Shown piece by piece: positions 36,547 to 47,097 of a DNA stretch of 64,000 bases. The position numbers and the translations under genes were made by a program. The DNA comes from Paucidesulfovibrio longus DSM 6739 (GTDB taxonomy: Bacteria; Desulfobacterota; Desulfovibrionia; Desulfovibrionales; Desulfovibrionaceae), in assembly GCF_000420485.1 (NCBI RefSeq), contig NZ_ATVA01000016.1, positions 64,501 through 128,500 on the forward strand. Reading direction: 5' to 3'. The notes below the pieces were generated by a model that ran no database searches, was not told where the DNA came from, and saw only the letters and a list, made by a program, of their open reading frames with translations. The number at the start of each line of letters is the position of its first letter. Position 1 is the first letter of the stretch.

Positions 36547-37530
36547 ATGGCTGTTAAGGTTGGATTGAACGGCTTTGGCCGCATCGGGCGCTACCTGACC
36601 CGCCTTATGGCTGAGGAGACCGGCCTGGAACTGGTGGCCGTCAACGCCCGCGCGAGCAACGAGCAGCTCGCCCATCTTCTCAAATATGATTCCGTGCACG
36701 GCCGCTTCATGGACGTGGAGCCCACGGAGGCCGGTTTCAAGGTCAAGGGACGCGAGATCAAGGTCACCCGGAACGCTCCGGGCGAATGGGCCTGGGGCGA
36801 CCTCGGCTGCGACCTCGTGGTGGAGAGCACCGGCAAGTTCACCGACCGCGAGAGCTGCGAGAAGCATCTCGCCTGCGGGGCCAAGAAGGTCGTCATTTCC
36901 GCACCCGGCAAGAACGCCGACCAGACCATCGTCATGGGCGTGAACGACGCGGACCTCAAGGCCGAGCACAAGATCGTCTCCAACGCTTCCTGCACGACCA
37001 ACTGCCTGGCTCCGGTGGCCAAGGTCATCAACGACACCTTCGGCATCCGCCACGGCCAGATGACCACGGTCCATTCCTACACCATGAGCCAGCGCATTCT
37101 GGACGGCTCGCACAAGGACATCCGTCGCGCCCGCGCCTGCGCCGTGAACATGGTCCCCACCAGCACCGGCGCGGCCAAGGCCGTGGGCCTGGTCATCCCG
37201 GAGCTGAACGGCAAGCTTGGCGGCCTCTCCGTGCGCGTGCCCACGCCCAACGTCTCCCTGGTGGACCTCGTTGTCGAGCTGGAGCGGCCGACCACCGTCG
37301 AAGAGGTCAACGCCGTGCTCAAGGCCGCGGCCAACGAACACATGGGCTACACCGAGGAAGCCCTCGTCTCAATGGACTTCATGGGCTCCACCTACGGCGG
37401 CGTCGTGGACGCTCCGCTGACCGCCGTGTTCGGCGGCACGCAGCTCAAACTCATTGTCTGGTACGACAACGAGGCGGGCTTTACGAACCAGCTTCTGCGC
37501 CTGATGCGCAAGGTCGGGGGCATGATCTAA
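36547..37530 (+). CDS. gap: glyceraldehyde-3-phosphate dehydrogenase, type I
   Basis: The enzyme oxidises glyceraldehyde 3-phosphate to 1,3-bisphosphoglycerate. The 327-residue product has the coenzyme motif VGLNGFGRIGR, catalytic SNASCTTNCLAP (Cys149), and catalytic His in TTVHSYTMSQRIL. The position that in NAD-specific forms is an Asp (NDLTD-type) reads VAVNARAS, so NADP may be accepted. ATG 36547 is 7 bases from AAGGAG; an in-frame GTG at 36541 overlaps that site. It has its own strong promoter and a clear terminator, hence it is monocistronic. Confidence 0.96.
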   Translation: MAVKVGLNGFGRIGRYLTRLMAEETGLELVAVNARASNEQLAHLLKYDSVHGRFMDVEPTEAGFKVKGREIKVTRNAPGEWAWGDLGCDLVVESTGKFTDRESCEKHLACGAKKVVISAPGKNADQTIVMGVNDADLKAEHKIVSNASCTTNCLAPVAKVINDTFGIRHGQMTTVHSYTMSQRILDGSHKDIRRARACAVNMVPTSTGAAKAVGLVIPELNGKLGGLSVRVPTPNVSLVDLVVELERPTTVEEVNAVLKAAANEHMGYTEEALVSMDFMGSTYGGVVDAPLTAVFGGTQLKLIVWYDNEAGFTNQLLRLMRKVGGMI

Positions 37531-37557
37531 ACTTTTTTATCCGTAAAAAAGTCATAC

Positions 37558-37589
37558 AACCCGCCGGAGTGGTTCCGGCGGGTTTTTTT
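37558..37589 (+). terminator. terminator after gap
   Basis: AACCCGCCGGA (37558-37568) pairs with TCCGGCGGGTT (37574-37584) and is followed by T's. A second A/T-only hairpin, ACTTTTTTA (37531-37539) with TAAAAAAGT (37544-37552), starts directly after the gap stop codon. Confidence 0.9.
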
Positions 37590-37614
37590 ATGACCTAAAA
37601 AAGATCCGATCTTG

Positions 37615-37642
37615 TTGACGCAGAAACGCAATCTCTGATAAT
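37615..37642 (+). promoter_or_regulatory. sigma-70 promoter for the CII-like regulator
   Basis: TTGACG (37615-37620) and GATAAT (37637-37642) are 16 bases apart, about 40 bases before the start at 37682 and behind the gap terminator. Confidence 0.7.
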
Positions 37643-37681
37643 TTCTCACCTAGAACCGTAAACCCTAGGGGGGAAGACCAG

Positions 37682-37975
37682 ATGTATCCCAAGGATGTGA
37701 CCAAGGTCGTGCAGGACACGGTGCTGGGCGGCGAAATGCAAGCCAAGGAAATCGCCGAGCGTCTCGGCAAACCTTATTCCACGCTGCTCAGGGAGCTCAA
37801 TCCCTTTGACATGCGCGCCAAGCTGGGGGTCGAGACCCTCATGGAGATCATGCGCGTGACCAGGGATCCGAGGCCGTTGGCCTTCATCGCCAAGCAATTG
37901 GGATATCGGCTCGTTCCCGAAAGCTCCTCTGCGGAGAGGGCGGTCAAGATCTTCCGGCCGGGTGCCAGCGTTTGA
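37682..37975 (+). CDS. phage CII (CP76)-type DNA-binding regulator
   Basis: The 97-residue product has a helix-turn-helix in GGEMQAKEIAERLGKPYST, then LNPFDMRAKLGVETLMEIMR, LAFIAKQLGYRLVPE. This matches the Phage_CP76 regulatory family, named from P2-type phage regulators. It is the only phage-linked gene seen and has no phage neighbour, so it may be a domesticated regulator. It has its own promoter and probably a terminator. GGGGGAAG precedes the ATG. What it controls is unknown. Confidence 0.82.
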   Translation: MYPKDVTKVVQDTVLGGEMQAKEIAERLGKPYSTLLRELNPFDMRAKLGVETLMEIMRVTRDPRPLAFIAKQLGYRLVPESSSAERAVKIFRPGASV

Positions 37976-38093
37976 GCGTCGTCTGATTCTCGGCTCGCAA
38001 GGGCGTTCCCGGCTTCGCGGGACGTTTCCGAGTCTTTGACTTCGGCTCCGCCGTCGTAATCGATTCGTTGTCCCGAGGTGCCGGGATTCATTC

Positions 38094-38133
38094 AGCCCGG
38101 TCATGGCTTCGGCCATGGCCGGGCTTGCATTTT
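38094..38133 (+). terminator. probable terminator after the CII-like gene
   Basis: AGCCCGGTCATGGC (38094-38107) pairs with GCCATGGCCGGGCT (38112-38125) around a TTCG loop, with one T-G pair, then a short T-rich stretch. The rest of 37976-38213 shows no gene; a GGAG site precedes the next ATG. Confidence 0.55.
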
Positions 38134-38213
38134 GCCGGAGGGAGTGGACTTGCCGAGAGCTTTGAGGCAGATTTCAGACAGCCTCGACGCCAACCCCGCA
38201 ACCGGAGACCTGC

Positions 38214-40466
38214 ATGAGCGGACTTCTTTGCATTCATGGTCATTTTTATCAGCCGCCCCGTGAAGACCCCTGGTTGCAGTGCATTTTACCGGAAGGAACC
38301 GCAGCGCCCGCCGTGAACTGGAACCGGCGCATACTCGACGAGTCCTACGCGCCGCTGGCCTTTGCGAGACGGCTGGACGATCAGGGCCGGATCATGGAAA
38401 TCGTCAACTGTTACGAGTGGATGAATTTCAATGTCGGCCCCACGCTGCTCTCCTGGCTTGAACGCCGGGCTCCCCAGGTCTATGCGCGCATGCTGGAAGC
38501 GGACCGCCGTTCGCTGGAGCGTTGGGGCCACGGCAACGCCATGGCCCAGGTGTATCACCACGCCATTCTCCCTCTGGCTTCGAATCAGGACCGTCGATTG
38601 GAAATCGCCTGGGCTCTCGATGACTTCGAGGCGCGATTCCGCCGGAGGGCCGAAGGCCTGTGGCTGTCCGAAGCCGCCGTCGATACCTCCACTTTGGAAA
38701 TCATGGCCGAGATGGGCCTGCGCTTCACGATTCTCGCTCCGCACCAGGCCGAGGCCGTTGCCGAGCCGGGAGGGGAGTGGCGCGCCGTGAACGAGGGCGG
38801 CGTGGACGTGCGGCGGCCGTACAGGGTCGAGCTTCCTTCTGGCCGGGATATTTCGGTTTTCTTCTACAACGGTCCGCTGTCGCAGGCCGTGGCCTTCGAA
38901 GGTCTGCTCGCGGACGGCGAGCGTTTCTGGAACCGCCTCTCCAGCCAGGGGGCGGGCGGGCTGCTCAGCCTGGGCACGGACGGCGAAACGTACGGCCATC
39001 ATTTCCGCTTCGGGGAAATGGCCCTGGCCTATGTTCTGGAACAAGCCCGCAACGGGCGGGAGGGCTGGAGCCTGACCAACTATTCGGCCTATCTCGCGGC
39101 GAATCCTCCGGCGCAGCGCGTGCGCCTGCGCGAGGCCACCTCCTGGAGCTGCGCTCACGGCGTTGAGCGCTGGCGATCGGATTGCGGGTGCACGGACGGC
39201 GGCCACCCCGGCTACAACCAGCGCTGGCGGGGACCGTTGCGGGACGGCTTGAACGCGATCAAGTCCGAGCTGGACCGTCACTATTACGAGGCGGGCGCGG
39301 CACTGTTTCGAGAACCGGAAAAGGCCCTGCTGGCCTATGGCCTTTTTTTGGCTCACGGCGTGGAATCACAAGAGTTTCAGCGCCAGCAGTTCAATGCGGG
39401 ACTTTCTCTGGAGAAAGTTGAAATATGCTGGAACTTGCTGGAAATGCAGCGGTTCGGCCTTGCCATGTTCGCGAGCTGCGCCTGGTTCTTCGACGATCTC
39501 GCACGCGTGGAGCCGCGCAATGCCCTGGCGTTTTGTTTGCGTGCGATGGAATGTTGCCGCAACGCCGGCGGGCCGGACCTTGAGCCGTTGTTGCTGGAAC
39601 ATTTGCGCCAGGCCAGACCCAACGACGAACGGTACGTGGATGGGGTGGATCTGTACGGACGCGAGGTGCGTTCCCGGCGTCAGACTCCTGCCCGGCTCGT
39701 GGCCTTGGGACTGATGCAGCTGCGGGCCAAGGGGGAGTTGCCGGAGCCGGGCGGCGAGGCCGTGACCCAATGGATCGGCGCGCAGGTGTCCGTGGCCCGA
39801 TCCGGCAGGGGCAGGGAGGAGCCGAACGCGGAATTGGCCGGAACCGCGCTGGTGCGCTTCCGCCATGCAGGAATGGTTCCGGGCGAGGCCAGGCGTTGCC
39901 TTTGGCGATGGCGCGACGCAGACATGCAGGACTTCTTCGCGGGGGAATTGGCCGTGGACTGCGGTCAGGGCGAGGAAACCGTGCGGCCGCGCGAACTGCA
40001 CTGGAAGATGCGCCAGGAAACCGTTCTCGAGGCCTTGGAGCGCATGGGCAGGAAGGATCGCGCCCTTTTGGAGAGCCAGACCCGGGAGGCGCGCCTCTTT
40101 TTGGAATATCGCGCGCACCAGAACACGCCGCAACTCGCGCCCTTGTGGGCGGCGCGCTGGCCCGCGCTCGTCGTTGCCCTGGCCTGGCAGGGGATCGGCG
40201 CGGATATCCCCGACTTCGTGAACTATCTGAGAGAGGTGGGAGCGCATCATCCCGCGCGGACCTGGCTGGAGCAGCGCTTCGGACGGGAAATGTTCGACCG
40301 GCTGTCCAGCGGGAGCATGGACAAGGGAGAATTGCTGGAGATGCTTGCCCGCTGCAAAAAGGCGGGGCTTCAGCTCGACCTTTGGGGCGTGCAGAACTAC
40401 GTCTGGGAGCAGGGGCTGCACCGGGTCGATGCGGCTCTGGCCGAGGCCGTGAGCATTCGGCGTTGA
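38214..40466 (+). CDS. GH57-like glycoside hydrolase with DUF3536 domain
   Basis: The 750-residue product begins with the GH57 first strand LLCIHGHFYQPPREDPW and has NFNVGPTLLSWLE, GHGNAMAQVYHHAILPLA and LGTDGETYGHHFRFGEMAL (near residue 251). The C-terminal half is the DUF3536 helical domain. GH57 enzymes act on alpha-glucans, often glycogen branching or debranching, but this subtype has no proven substrate. No signal peptide is present, so it is cytoplasmic. GGAG precedes the ATG. It is convergent with the MBL gene and has no glycogen gene beside it. Confidence 0.86.
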   Translation: MSGLLCIHGHFYQPPREDPWLQCILPEGTAAPAVNWNRRILDESYAPLAFARRLDDQGRIMEIVNCYEWMNFNVGPTLLSWLERRAPQVYARMLEADRRSLERWGHGNAMAQVYHHAILPLASNQDRRLEIAWALDDFEARFRRRAEGLWLSEAAVDTSTLEIMAEMGLRFTILAPHQAEAVAEPGGEWRAVNEGGVDVRRPYRVELPSGRDISVFFYNGPLSQAVAFEGLLADGERFWNRLSSQGAGGLLSLGTDGETYGHHFRFGEMALAYVLEQARNGREGWSLTNYSAYLAANPPAQRVRLREATSWSCAHGVERWRSDCGCTDGGHPGYNQRWRGPLRDGLNAIKSELDRHYYEAGAALFREPEKALLAYGLFLAHGVESQEFQRQQFNAGLSLEKVEICWNLLEMQRFGLAMFASCAWFFDDLARVEPRNALAFCLRAMECCRNAGGPDLEPLLLEHLRQARPNDERYVDGVDLYGREVRSRRQTPARLVALGLMQLRAKGELPEPGGEAVTQWIGAQVSVARSGRGREEPNAELAGTALVRFRHAGMVPGEARRCLWRWRDADMQDFFAGELAVDCGQGEETVRPRELHWKMRQETVLEALERMGRKDRALLESQTREARLFLEYRAHQNTPQLAPLWAARWPALVVALAWQGIGADIPDFVNYLREVGAHHPARTWLEQRFGREMFDRLSSGSMDKGELLEMLARCKKAGLQLDLWGVQNYVWEQGLHRVDAALAEAVSIRR

Positions 40467-40482
40467 ATGGCCGATCCGGGGT

Positions 40483-41286
40483 TCAGTCGAATTCGATTCG
40501 CAATCCCGCACGGGTGCGCAGCACTTCGCAATCAAGCCTTTCTTCGAGGTAGTCGGCGGCCTTGCTCCCGGTGCAATGGCCCACGGCCAGCCGCCGCACT
40601 CCGAAATCCTCAAGCGTTGCAGCGACACGCTCCCACTCCGCCGAGTCCGCGTTGAAGAGATGCAGTCCGCCTACAACGGCGTGCAGCCTGTCCAGCCCGA
40701 GCATGTCCCGCAGGTGCAGAAGGCTGTTTTCCAGCCCGGAATGGCAGCAGCCCAGCAGCAGCACCGGACCGGAACGCGTTTCCAAAAGCAGGAACGCATC
40801 GTCCGGCACCGGGTCCGGCAGTTTTCCTTCCGGGTCGTAGCTGAACCCCCGTACCGCCTGAAAGAGGTCCGGCCTTCGCGGAATGTTCGTGAACATGCGC
40901 AGCCCGGGCGAAAGCTCACGCGTGTCGGCCACGGCTTCGAAGTCGGGCAGGGGCGCGGGCGGGCCGATGTCCCTGACGGACTTGCCGTGGTTGTAGCGCG
41001 GTCTTCCCGCTTCGGGATGGGCCAGGATGCGGCCCTTGAATCCGGCGGCAAGCAGTGCGCGAAGCCCTCCCGTGTGGTCGTAATGGCCGTGGGAAAGGGC
41101 GAGTCCCGTCGCCAGGGCCGGGTCCACTCCGAGAGCTTGCGCATTGCGCAGAAAAAGATCGCTCTGGCCCGTGTCCCAGAGCCAGAGCGATCCGTCTATC
41201 GTTTTCACCGCGACGCTCAGGCCCCATTCGGAGCCCAGGCCCGGCGCGGCCTCGTTGTCGCAAAGAAAGGTCAACCGCGTGCGCAT
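40483..41286 (-). CDS. MBL-fold metallohydrolase
   Basis: The 267-residue product has the metallo-beta-lactamase metal site SHGHYDHTGGLR, preceded by LWLWDTGQSDLFLRNA and followed by later His/Asp ligands (GCCHSGLEN, GGLHLF, VGHCTGSKA). It resembles the family of dihydropterin-type and related hydrolases, but no substrate is proved. It lies 22 bases after cimA and is the last gene of the leftward amino-acid operon. Convergent with the GH57 gene (16-base gap). No signal peptide. Confidence 0.87.
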   Translation of the reverse strand: MRTRLTFLCDNEAAPGLGSEWGLSVAVKTIDGSLWLWDTGQSDLFLRNAQALGVDPALATGLALSHGHYDHTGGLRALLAAGFKGRILAHPEAGRPRYNHGKSVRDIGPPAPLPDFEAVADTRELSPGLRMFTNIPRRPDLFQAVRGFSYDPEGKLPDPVPDDAFLLLETRSGPVLLLGCCHSGLENSLLHLRDMLGLDRLHAVVGGLHLFNADSAEWERVAATLEDFGVRRLAVGHCTGSKAADYLEERLDCEVLRTRAGLRIEFD

Positions 41287-41308
41287 GCCGTTCCGCTTCT
41301 CTTTTCGG

Positions 41309-42924
<1,616 letters not shown>

Positions 42925-42928
<4 letters not shown>

Positions 42929-44166
42929 GCGCTCTTGCAGCTTTGCGCATTGGTTTCGGAGTCCAGGCCAAAGGCTTTGTGCATGGTGCGCACGGCGAGT
43001 TCCGTGTATTTCTCCTCGATCAGGCAGGTGACCTTGATCTCGGAGGTGGAGATCATCAGGATGTTGATGCCTTCCTCGGCCAAGGCGCGGAAAGCCTTGG
43101 ACGCGACGCCCGAATGGTTGCGCATGCCCACGCCGATGGCGGAAACCTTGGCGGCGTGCTTGTCGTAGCGCAGTTCCTTGAATCCGACCTCGTATTTGAG
43201 CCCTTCCAGCACGCGCAGCGTCTGGTCCAGGTCGGCGCGGGGAACGGTGAAGGTCAGGTCGGTCTTGCCGTCCTTGCTCGGATTCTGGACGATCATGTCC
43301 ACGAGGATCTTCTTTTCGGCGATGGCGGAAAAGACCTCGGCCGAGACGCCGGGACGGTCCTCGACGTGCACGAGCGTGATGCGGGCCTGATCCTTGTCGT
43401 AGGCGATACCGGATACGAGCACGGCTTCCATTTGATCCTCCTGACAGACGATGGTGCCCGGCTCGTCACAGAACGTGGACCGGACGTGTACGACGACGTT
43501 GTATTTCTTGGCGAACTCCACGGACCGGATCTGGAGCACCTTGGCTCCCATGCTGGCCATTTCCAGCATCTCGTCGTAGGCGACGCGGTCGATCTTGCGG
43601 GCGGTGGAGCAGATGTTCGGGTCCGTGGTGAACACGCCCGGAACATCAGTATAGATTTCGCAGACATCAGCCTTGAGCGCGGCGGCCAGGGCCACCGCCG
43701 AGGTGTCCGAGCCTCCCCGTCCCAGGGTGGTGATGCGGTTTTGTTCGTCGCAGCCCTGGAAGCCGGCCACCACGAGCACGTCCAGATCCTCAAGCATTTC
43801 GTGCAGCTTGTCGCCGTCGATGTCCACGATGCGGGCTTTGCCGAATGCGCAGTTGGTGCGGATGGGAACCTGGAAGCCGAGCACGGAGCGGGCGCGGATG
43901 CCCTGTGATTTGAGGAGAATGGAGAAAAGCGCCACCGAGACCTGTTCGCCGGTGGAAACCAGGCTGTCCATTTCGGCGGGATCCGGATTGGAGGCCCACT
44001 CCTTGGCCAGGGCGAGCAGGCGGTTGGTCTCGCCGGACATGGCCGAGAGCACCACGACGACCTTGTCGCCCTGGGAGAGCGGACGTTTGACCTTGGCCAG
44101 AACCTGCCGCATGCACTCCAGGTTGGCCACGGAGGTTCCGCCGAACTTCTGTACCACTAAGCTCAT
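42925..44166 (-). CDS. lysC: aspartate kinase
   Basis: LysC phosphorylates aspartate, the first step to lysine, threonine and methionine. The 413-residue product begins with the kinase motif VVQKFGGTSVANLECM, has a catalytic GRGGSDTSAVALAAALKADV block, and two C-terminal ACT domains (residues ~265-410; RPGVSAEVFSAIAEKKI and VGMRNHSGVASKAFRALAEE). The ACT pair binds a feedback amino acid. It starts 3 bases after tsaE and its stop overlaps the cimA start by 4, so it shares the leftward operon. Confidence 0.96.
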
Positions 44167-44169
44167 GAT

Positions 44170-44670
44170 CTACCCTTCTTTTACTTCGAGGATGGAGCGG
44201 AGGGTTGCCTCGTCCGCTTTTTCCTTTGCCTTTATTTGGGCCGTTCGTCCAGTGCCCGAAGGCCGGAGCGCAATGTGCACGGCGCGTTGCGGCTCGTCTT
44301 GCGGGGCGAGCCGATCTGCCCATTCCACCACGTTCCAGGTCGTTTCCGATTCCAAAAGCTCGAATATGTCGTCGTCGGAGCAGCCATCCGCCAGTCTGTA
44401 AAGGTCGAAATGCGCAACCGGCGGATTGGTGGGATAGATGTTTACGATATTGAAGCTGGGGCTGGTGACTTCGGCCTGGTCCGCTCCGGGCAGCGACTCG
44501 ACCAGGGCGCGGATCAGCGTGGTCTTGCCCGCTCCGAGGCCCCCCGTGAGCAGCAGCGCGGGAGGCCGGGACCGGCCGGCGAAGGCCGAGGCCAGCTTCC
44601 TGCCGAAGGCCAGGGTCGAGGCGAGATCCTCCAGTTCGACGTGCAGCGTCATGGGACCGGATCGCGTCAT
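44170..44670 (-). CDS. tsaE: tRNA threonylcarbamoyladenosine biosynthesis ATPase TsaE
   Basis: The 166-residue product has the P-loop LLLTGGLGAGKTTLIRAL, then VTSPSFNIVNIYP, FDLYRLADGCS and VVEWADRLAPQ, the TsaE set. It works with TsaB and TsaD to make t6A37 on tRNAs. The C-terminal ~35 residues (GTGRTAQIKAKEKADEATLR) extend past the core. A later start at 44652 (MTLHVELEDL) is possible. It starts 3 bases after the CBS-domain gene and 3 bases before lysC. Confidence 0.93.
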   Translation of the reverse strand: MTRSGPMTLHVELEDLASTLAFGRKLASAFAGRSRPPALLLTGGLGAGKTTLIRALVESLPGADQAEVTSPSFNIVNIYPTNPPVAHFDLYRLADGCSDDDIFELLESETTWNVVEWADRLAPQDEPQRAVHIALRPSGTGRTAQIKAKEKADEATLRSILEVKEG

Positions 44671-44673
44671 GTT

Positions 44674-45120
44674 CTAGAAAAGCGTGCGGAGCACGTCTTC
44701 CTTGCCCACGACGCCCACGACTCGCCCATTTTCAAGCACGGGCAGGGTATAGAGCTTCTTCTCGACCATGAGCGTGGCGATCTCATCCAGGGGAGTGGAC
44801 GCTTCCACGGAAACAGGGTCGCTGGTCATGGCCTTTTCCACGGTCAGGGCGGTCATCTTGCTGACTTCCTTGTCCAGCTGCTCCGTGGCCGAGATGGGAA
44901 AAAGGCCGTCGAGCAGGGTGAAGAAGGAGGGCAGCGCGATCTTCTTCTGCTGGGCAATGAGGTCGCTCTGGCAGATGACGCCCACGAGGCGTCCGTCCGC
45001 GTCCACCACGGGCAGGCCGTTGATCTTGTTTTCCAGCATCAGTCGGACGGCTTCGCTCACGTCCGATTCAGGCCGGAGCGTCACGGCGTTGGTGGTCATG
45101 ATATCCTTGGCGGTCAGCAT
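44674..45120 (-). CDS. protein with tandem CBS domains
   Basis: The 148-residue product is a pair of CBS motifs only (LTAKDIMTTNAVTLRPESDV, NGLPVVDADGRLVGVICQSD, then VEKAMTSDPVSVEASTPLDE and YTLPVLENGRVVGVVGKEDV). Such pairs bind adenine nucleotides and act as energy or ligand sensors, here as a free-standing protein. There is no membrane or enzyme domain. It overlaps nnr by 7 bases and sits 3 bases before tsaE. What it regulates is unknown. Confidence 0.93.
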   Translation of the reverse strand: MLTAKDIMTTNAVTLRPESDVSEAVRLMLENKINGLPVVDADGRLVGVICQSDLIAQQKKIALPSFFTLLDGLFPISATEQLDKEVSKMTALTVEKAMTSDPVSVEASTPLDEIATLMVEKKLYTLPVLENGRVVGVVGKEDVLRTLF

Positions 45121-46679
45121 GGGTACTCCTTGTCGTCATGGTGAAGGGAACGGGGCAGGGCGTCGGCGATTTCGCCCGCAAGGCAGCCGCGCCCTGGAAA
45201 TGTGTCGCCGAGCAGAATGCCCGCCAGTCCATGCCAGTATACACCCAGGCAGGCGGCGCGCAACGGGGAAAGGCCGCGGGCGAGCAGGGAACCGATCAGC
45301 CCCGTGAGCACGTCGCCGGAACCGGCCACGGCCAGGGCCGGAGCGGAAAGCGGGCAAAGGTGCGCGCGGCCTTCCGGGTCGGCCACGATGCTGCCCGCGC
45401 CCTTGAGAACCGTCACGGCCTCGTGGCGGCGGGCCAGGGTCCGGGCCGAGGCGATGCGGGAGGACTGGATTTCCGCAGTGGATTTGCCGAGCAGGCGCGC
45501 GGCTTCACCGGGGTGGGGGGTGATCACCGCGCCTTCGGGCAGAAACTCCGGCGAGCCGGAGAGGTGGAAGAGCGCGTCCGCATCGCAGACCAGAGGCAAA
45601 AGCAGGTTCGGTCCCAGCACACGCAGGAAGTCGCGGGCGCCGTCGTCGCGTCCGAGGCCGGGACCGAGGGCCACGGCGTCGAAGCGGCGCGGGGAGGCGG
45701 CGAGGAGAGCGGCCAGTTCGTCGGCCAGGGCCGGGGTCCAGCCCTCGCCGTGCCCCAGGGGCAGCGTCATGATTTCCGGTCGGCCCGCCTTGGCCTCGGC
45801 GCAGAGGGCCGCCGGGGCCGCCAGGGTGACGAGCCCGCAGCCGCCGCGCAGCGCGCCCAGGGCCGCGAGATGCGGCGCGCCCGTAAGGCCCGGGCTGCCG
45901 CCGACCACGAGCAGATGGCCCGCCTGCCCCTTGTGCATGTCCGGACCGGGGAGCGGTACGAGTTCCATGATTTCCGGGGCGATGCGGTAGTGGGAAGGAA
46001 TGGCGGCCTGGATGCAGGAGCTGGGGATGCCGATGTCGCAGGGGGCGACGATTCCGGTGAAGGCCGCGGCCGGAGGCAGGGCCAGGCCGAGCTTGACCGC
46101 GCCGAAGGTCGCGGTGGCGTCGGCGCGGATCGCCAGGGGTTGCGGTTCGCCGGTTTCGCCGTTGAGGCCGGAGGGAATGTCCAGGGCCAGCACGAAGGCG
46201 GATTCGCCGATGCGGTTGGCGCCCTCGACGAACTGGTGAAAATCGGATCGCAGCTCGCCCTGGAAGCCGGTGCCGAGCAGCCCGTCCACCAGGATGTCCG
46301 GCTGGCGGTCCGGCTCCGCGAACCGGGCCAGGGAGAGGCGGGTCAGGCGTTTCAGGGGCACGCCCGTGCGTGCGGCCAGCCGCAGGTGGTACCCGGCGTG
46401 GCCGCGGTATTCGCGGCGCGGCTTGGCGTGCAGCGTCAGCACCTCGGCGCCGAGATCGTGAAGATGCCGCGCGAGAACGAAGGCGTCGCCGCCGTTGTTG
46501 CCCGGCCCGGCCAGCACCAGCACGCGGGCCTCCGCCAGCGGGCCGCAGGCCTCGCGGAGAACGTTCAGGGCCTCGCGCCCGGCGTTCTCCATCAGGATTT
46601 CGCCACGGATGCCCACGCCTTCGATGGCGGCGCGGTCCCATTGGGCCATTTCCACGGGGGTGGGCAGCGGCTCGAACAT
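45114..46679 (-). CDS. nnr: bifunctional NAD(P)H-hydrate repair enzyme (epimerase and dehydratase)
   Basis: The 521-residue product is a fusion. Residues ~1-225 are the YjeF N-type epimerase (ILMENAGREALNVL ... LVLAGPGNNGGDAFVLARHL ... LDIPSGLNGETGEP). Residues ~235-515 are the ribokinase-like ADP-dependent dehydratase (GHLLVVGGSPGLTGAPHLAA ... LGPGLGRDDG ... VITPHPGEAARLLG ... VAGSGDVLTGLIGSLLARG). Together they repair hydrated NADH and NADPH. AAGGAG lies before the ATG. It lies 30 bases after acpS in the leftward operon. Confidence 0.95.
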   Translation of the reverse strand: MFEPLPTPVEMAQWDRAAIEGVGIRGEILMENAGREALNVLREACGPLAEARVLVLAGPGNNGGDAFVLARHLHDLGAEVLTLHAKPRREYRGHAGYHLRLAARTGVPLKRLTRLSLARFAEPDRQPDILVDGLLGTGFQGELRSDFHQFVEGANRIGESAFVLALDIPSGLNGETGEPQPLAIRADATATFGAVKLGLALPPAAAFTGIVAPCDIGIPSSCIQAAIPSHYRIAPEIMELVPLPGPDMHKGQAGHLLVVGGSPGLTGAPHLAALGALRGGCGLVTLAAPAALCAEAKAGRPEIMTLPLGHGEGWTPALADELAALLAASPRRFDAVALGPGLGRDDGARDFLRVLGPNLLLPLVCDADALFHLSGSPEFLPEGAVITPHPGEAARLLGKSTAEIQSSRIASARTLARRHEAVTVLKGAGSIVADPEGRAHLCPLSAPALAVAGSGDVLTGLIGSLLARGLSPLRAACLGVYWHGLAGILLGDTFPGRGCLAGEIADALPRSLHHDDKEYPC

Positions 46680-46709
46680 GGCGGGCTCCTTGGTTCGGGT
46701 GGGGCGAAA

Positions 46710-47087
46710 TCAGCCTTCGAGGACGACCACGGCTCCGGCGGTATCGCGCGCATGCGTGAGGGAGACGTGCATGGAGCTTACCCCAAGAGCTTTGGCCACT
46801 TCAAGGGCTCGTCCGCTCAGGTGCAGCTCCGGCTTTCCGGAAGGCAGGTGCAGGATTTCCACGTTGTGCAGGGTCACCCCCTGGGCGAATCCCGTTCCGA
46901 GCGCCTTGACCGCCGCTTCCTTGCCCGCGAACAGGGCCGCGAGGTAGGGCGCGGGATCGCTCCTGCCTTCCAGGCGAACGGCCTCGCGTTTCGTGAGGAT
47001 GCGCTTCACGAAGCGTTCGCCGAATCGGGCGTGGGACGCGCGGATGCGGTCGAGTTCCACGAGGTCGATGCCGAGTCCGCGCACCAT
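46710..47087 (-). CDS. acpS: holo-[acyl-carrier-protein] synthase
   Basis: AcpS moves the phosphopantetheine arm from CoA to acyl carrier protein. The 125-residue product has the family motifs GLGIDLVELDRIRAS (metal Asp), then LAALFAGKEAAVKALGTG with its Glu, and VSLTHARDTAGAVVV. The length is normal. It lies 10 bases after pdxJ in the same direction. Confidence 0.94.
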   Translation of the reverse strand: MVRGLGIDLVELDRIRASHARFGERFVKRILTKREAVRLEGRSDPAPYLAALFAGKEAAVKALGTGFAQGVTLHNVEILHLPSGKPELHLSGRALEVAKALGVSSMHVSLTHARDTAGAVVVLEG

Positions 47088-47097
47088 GCCGGGTTCC

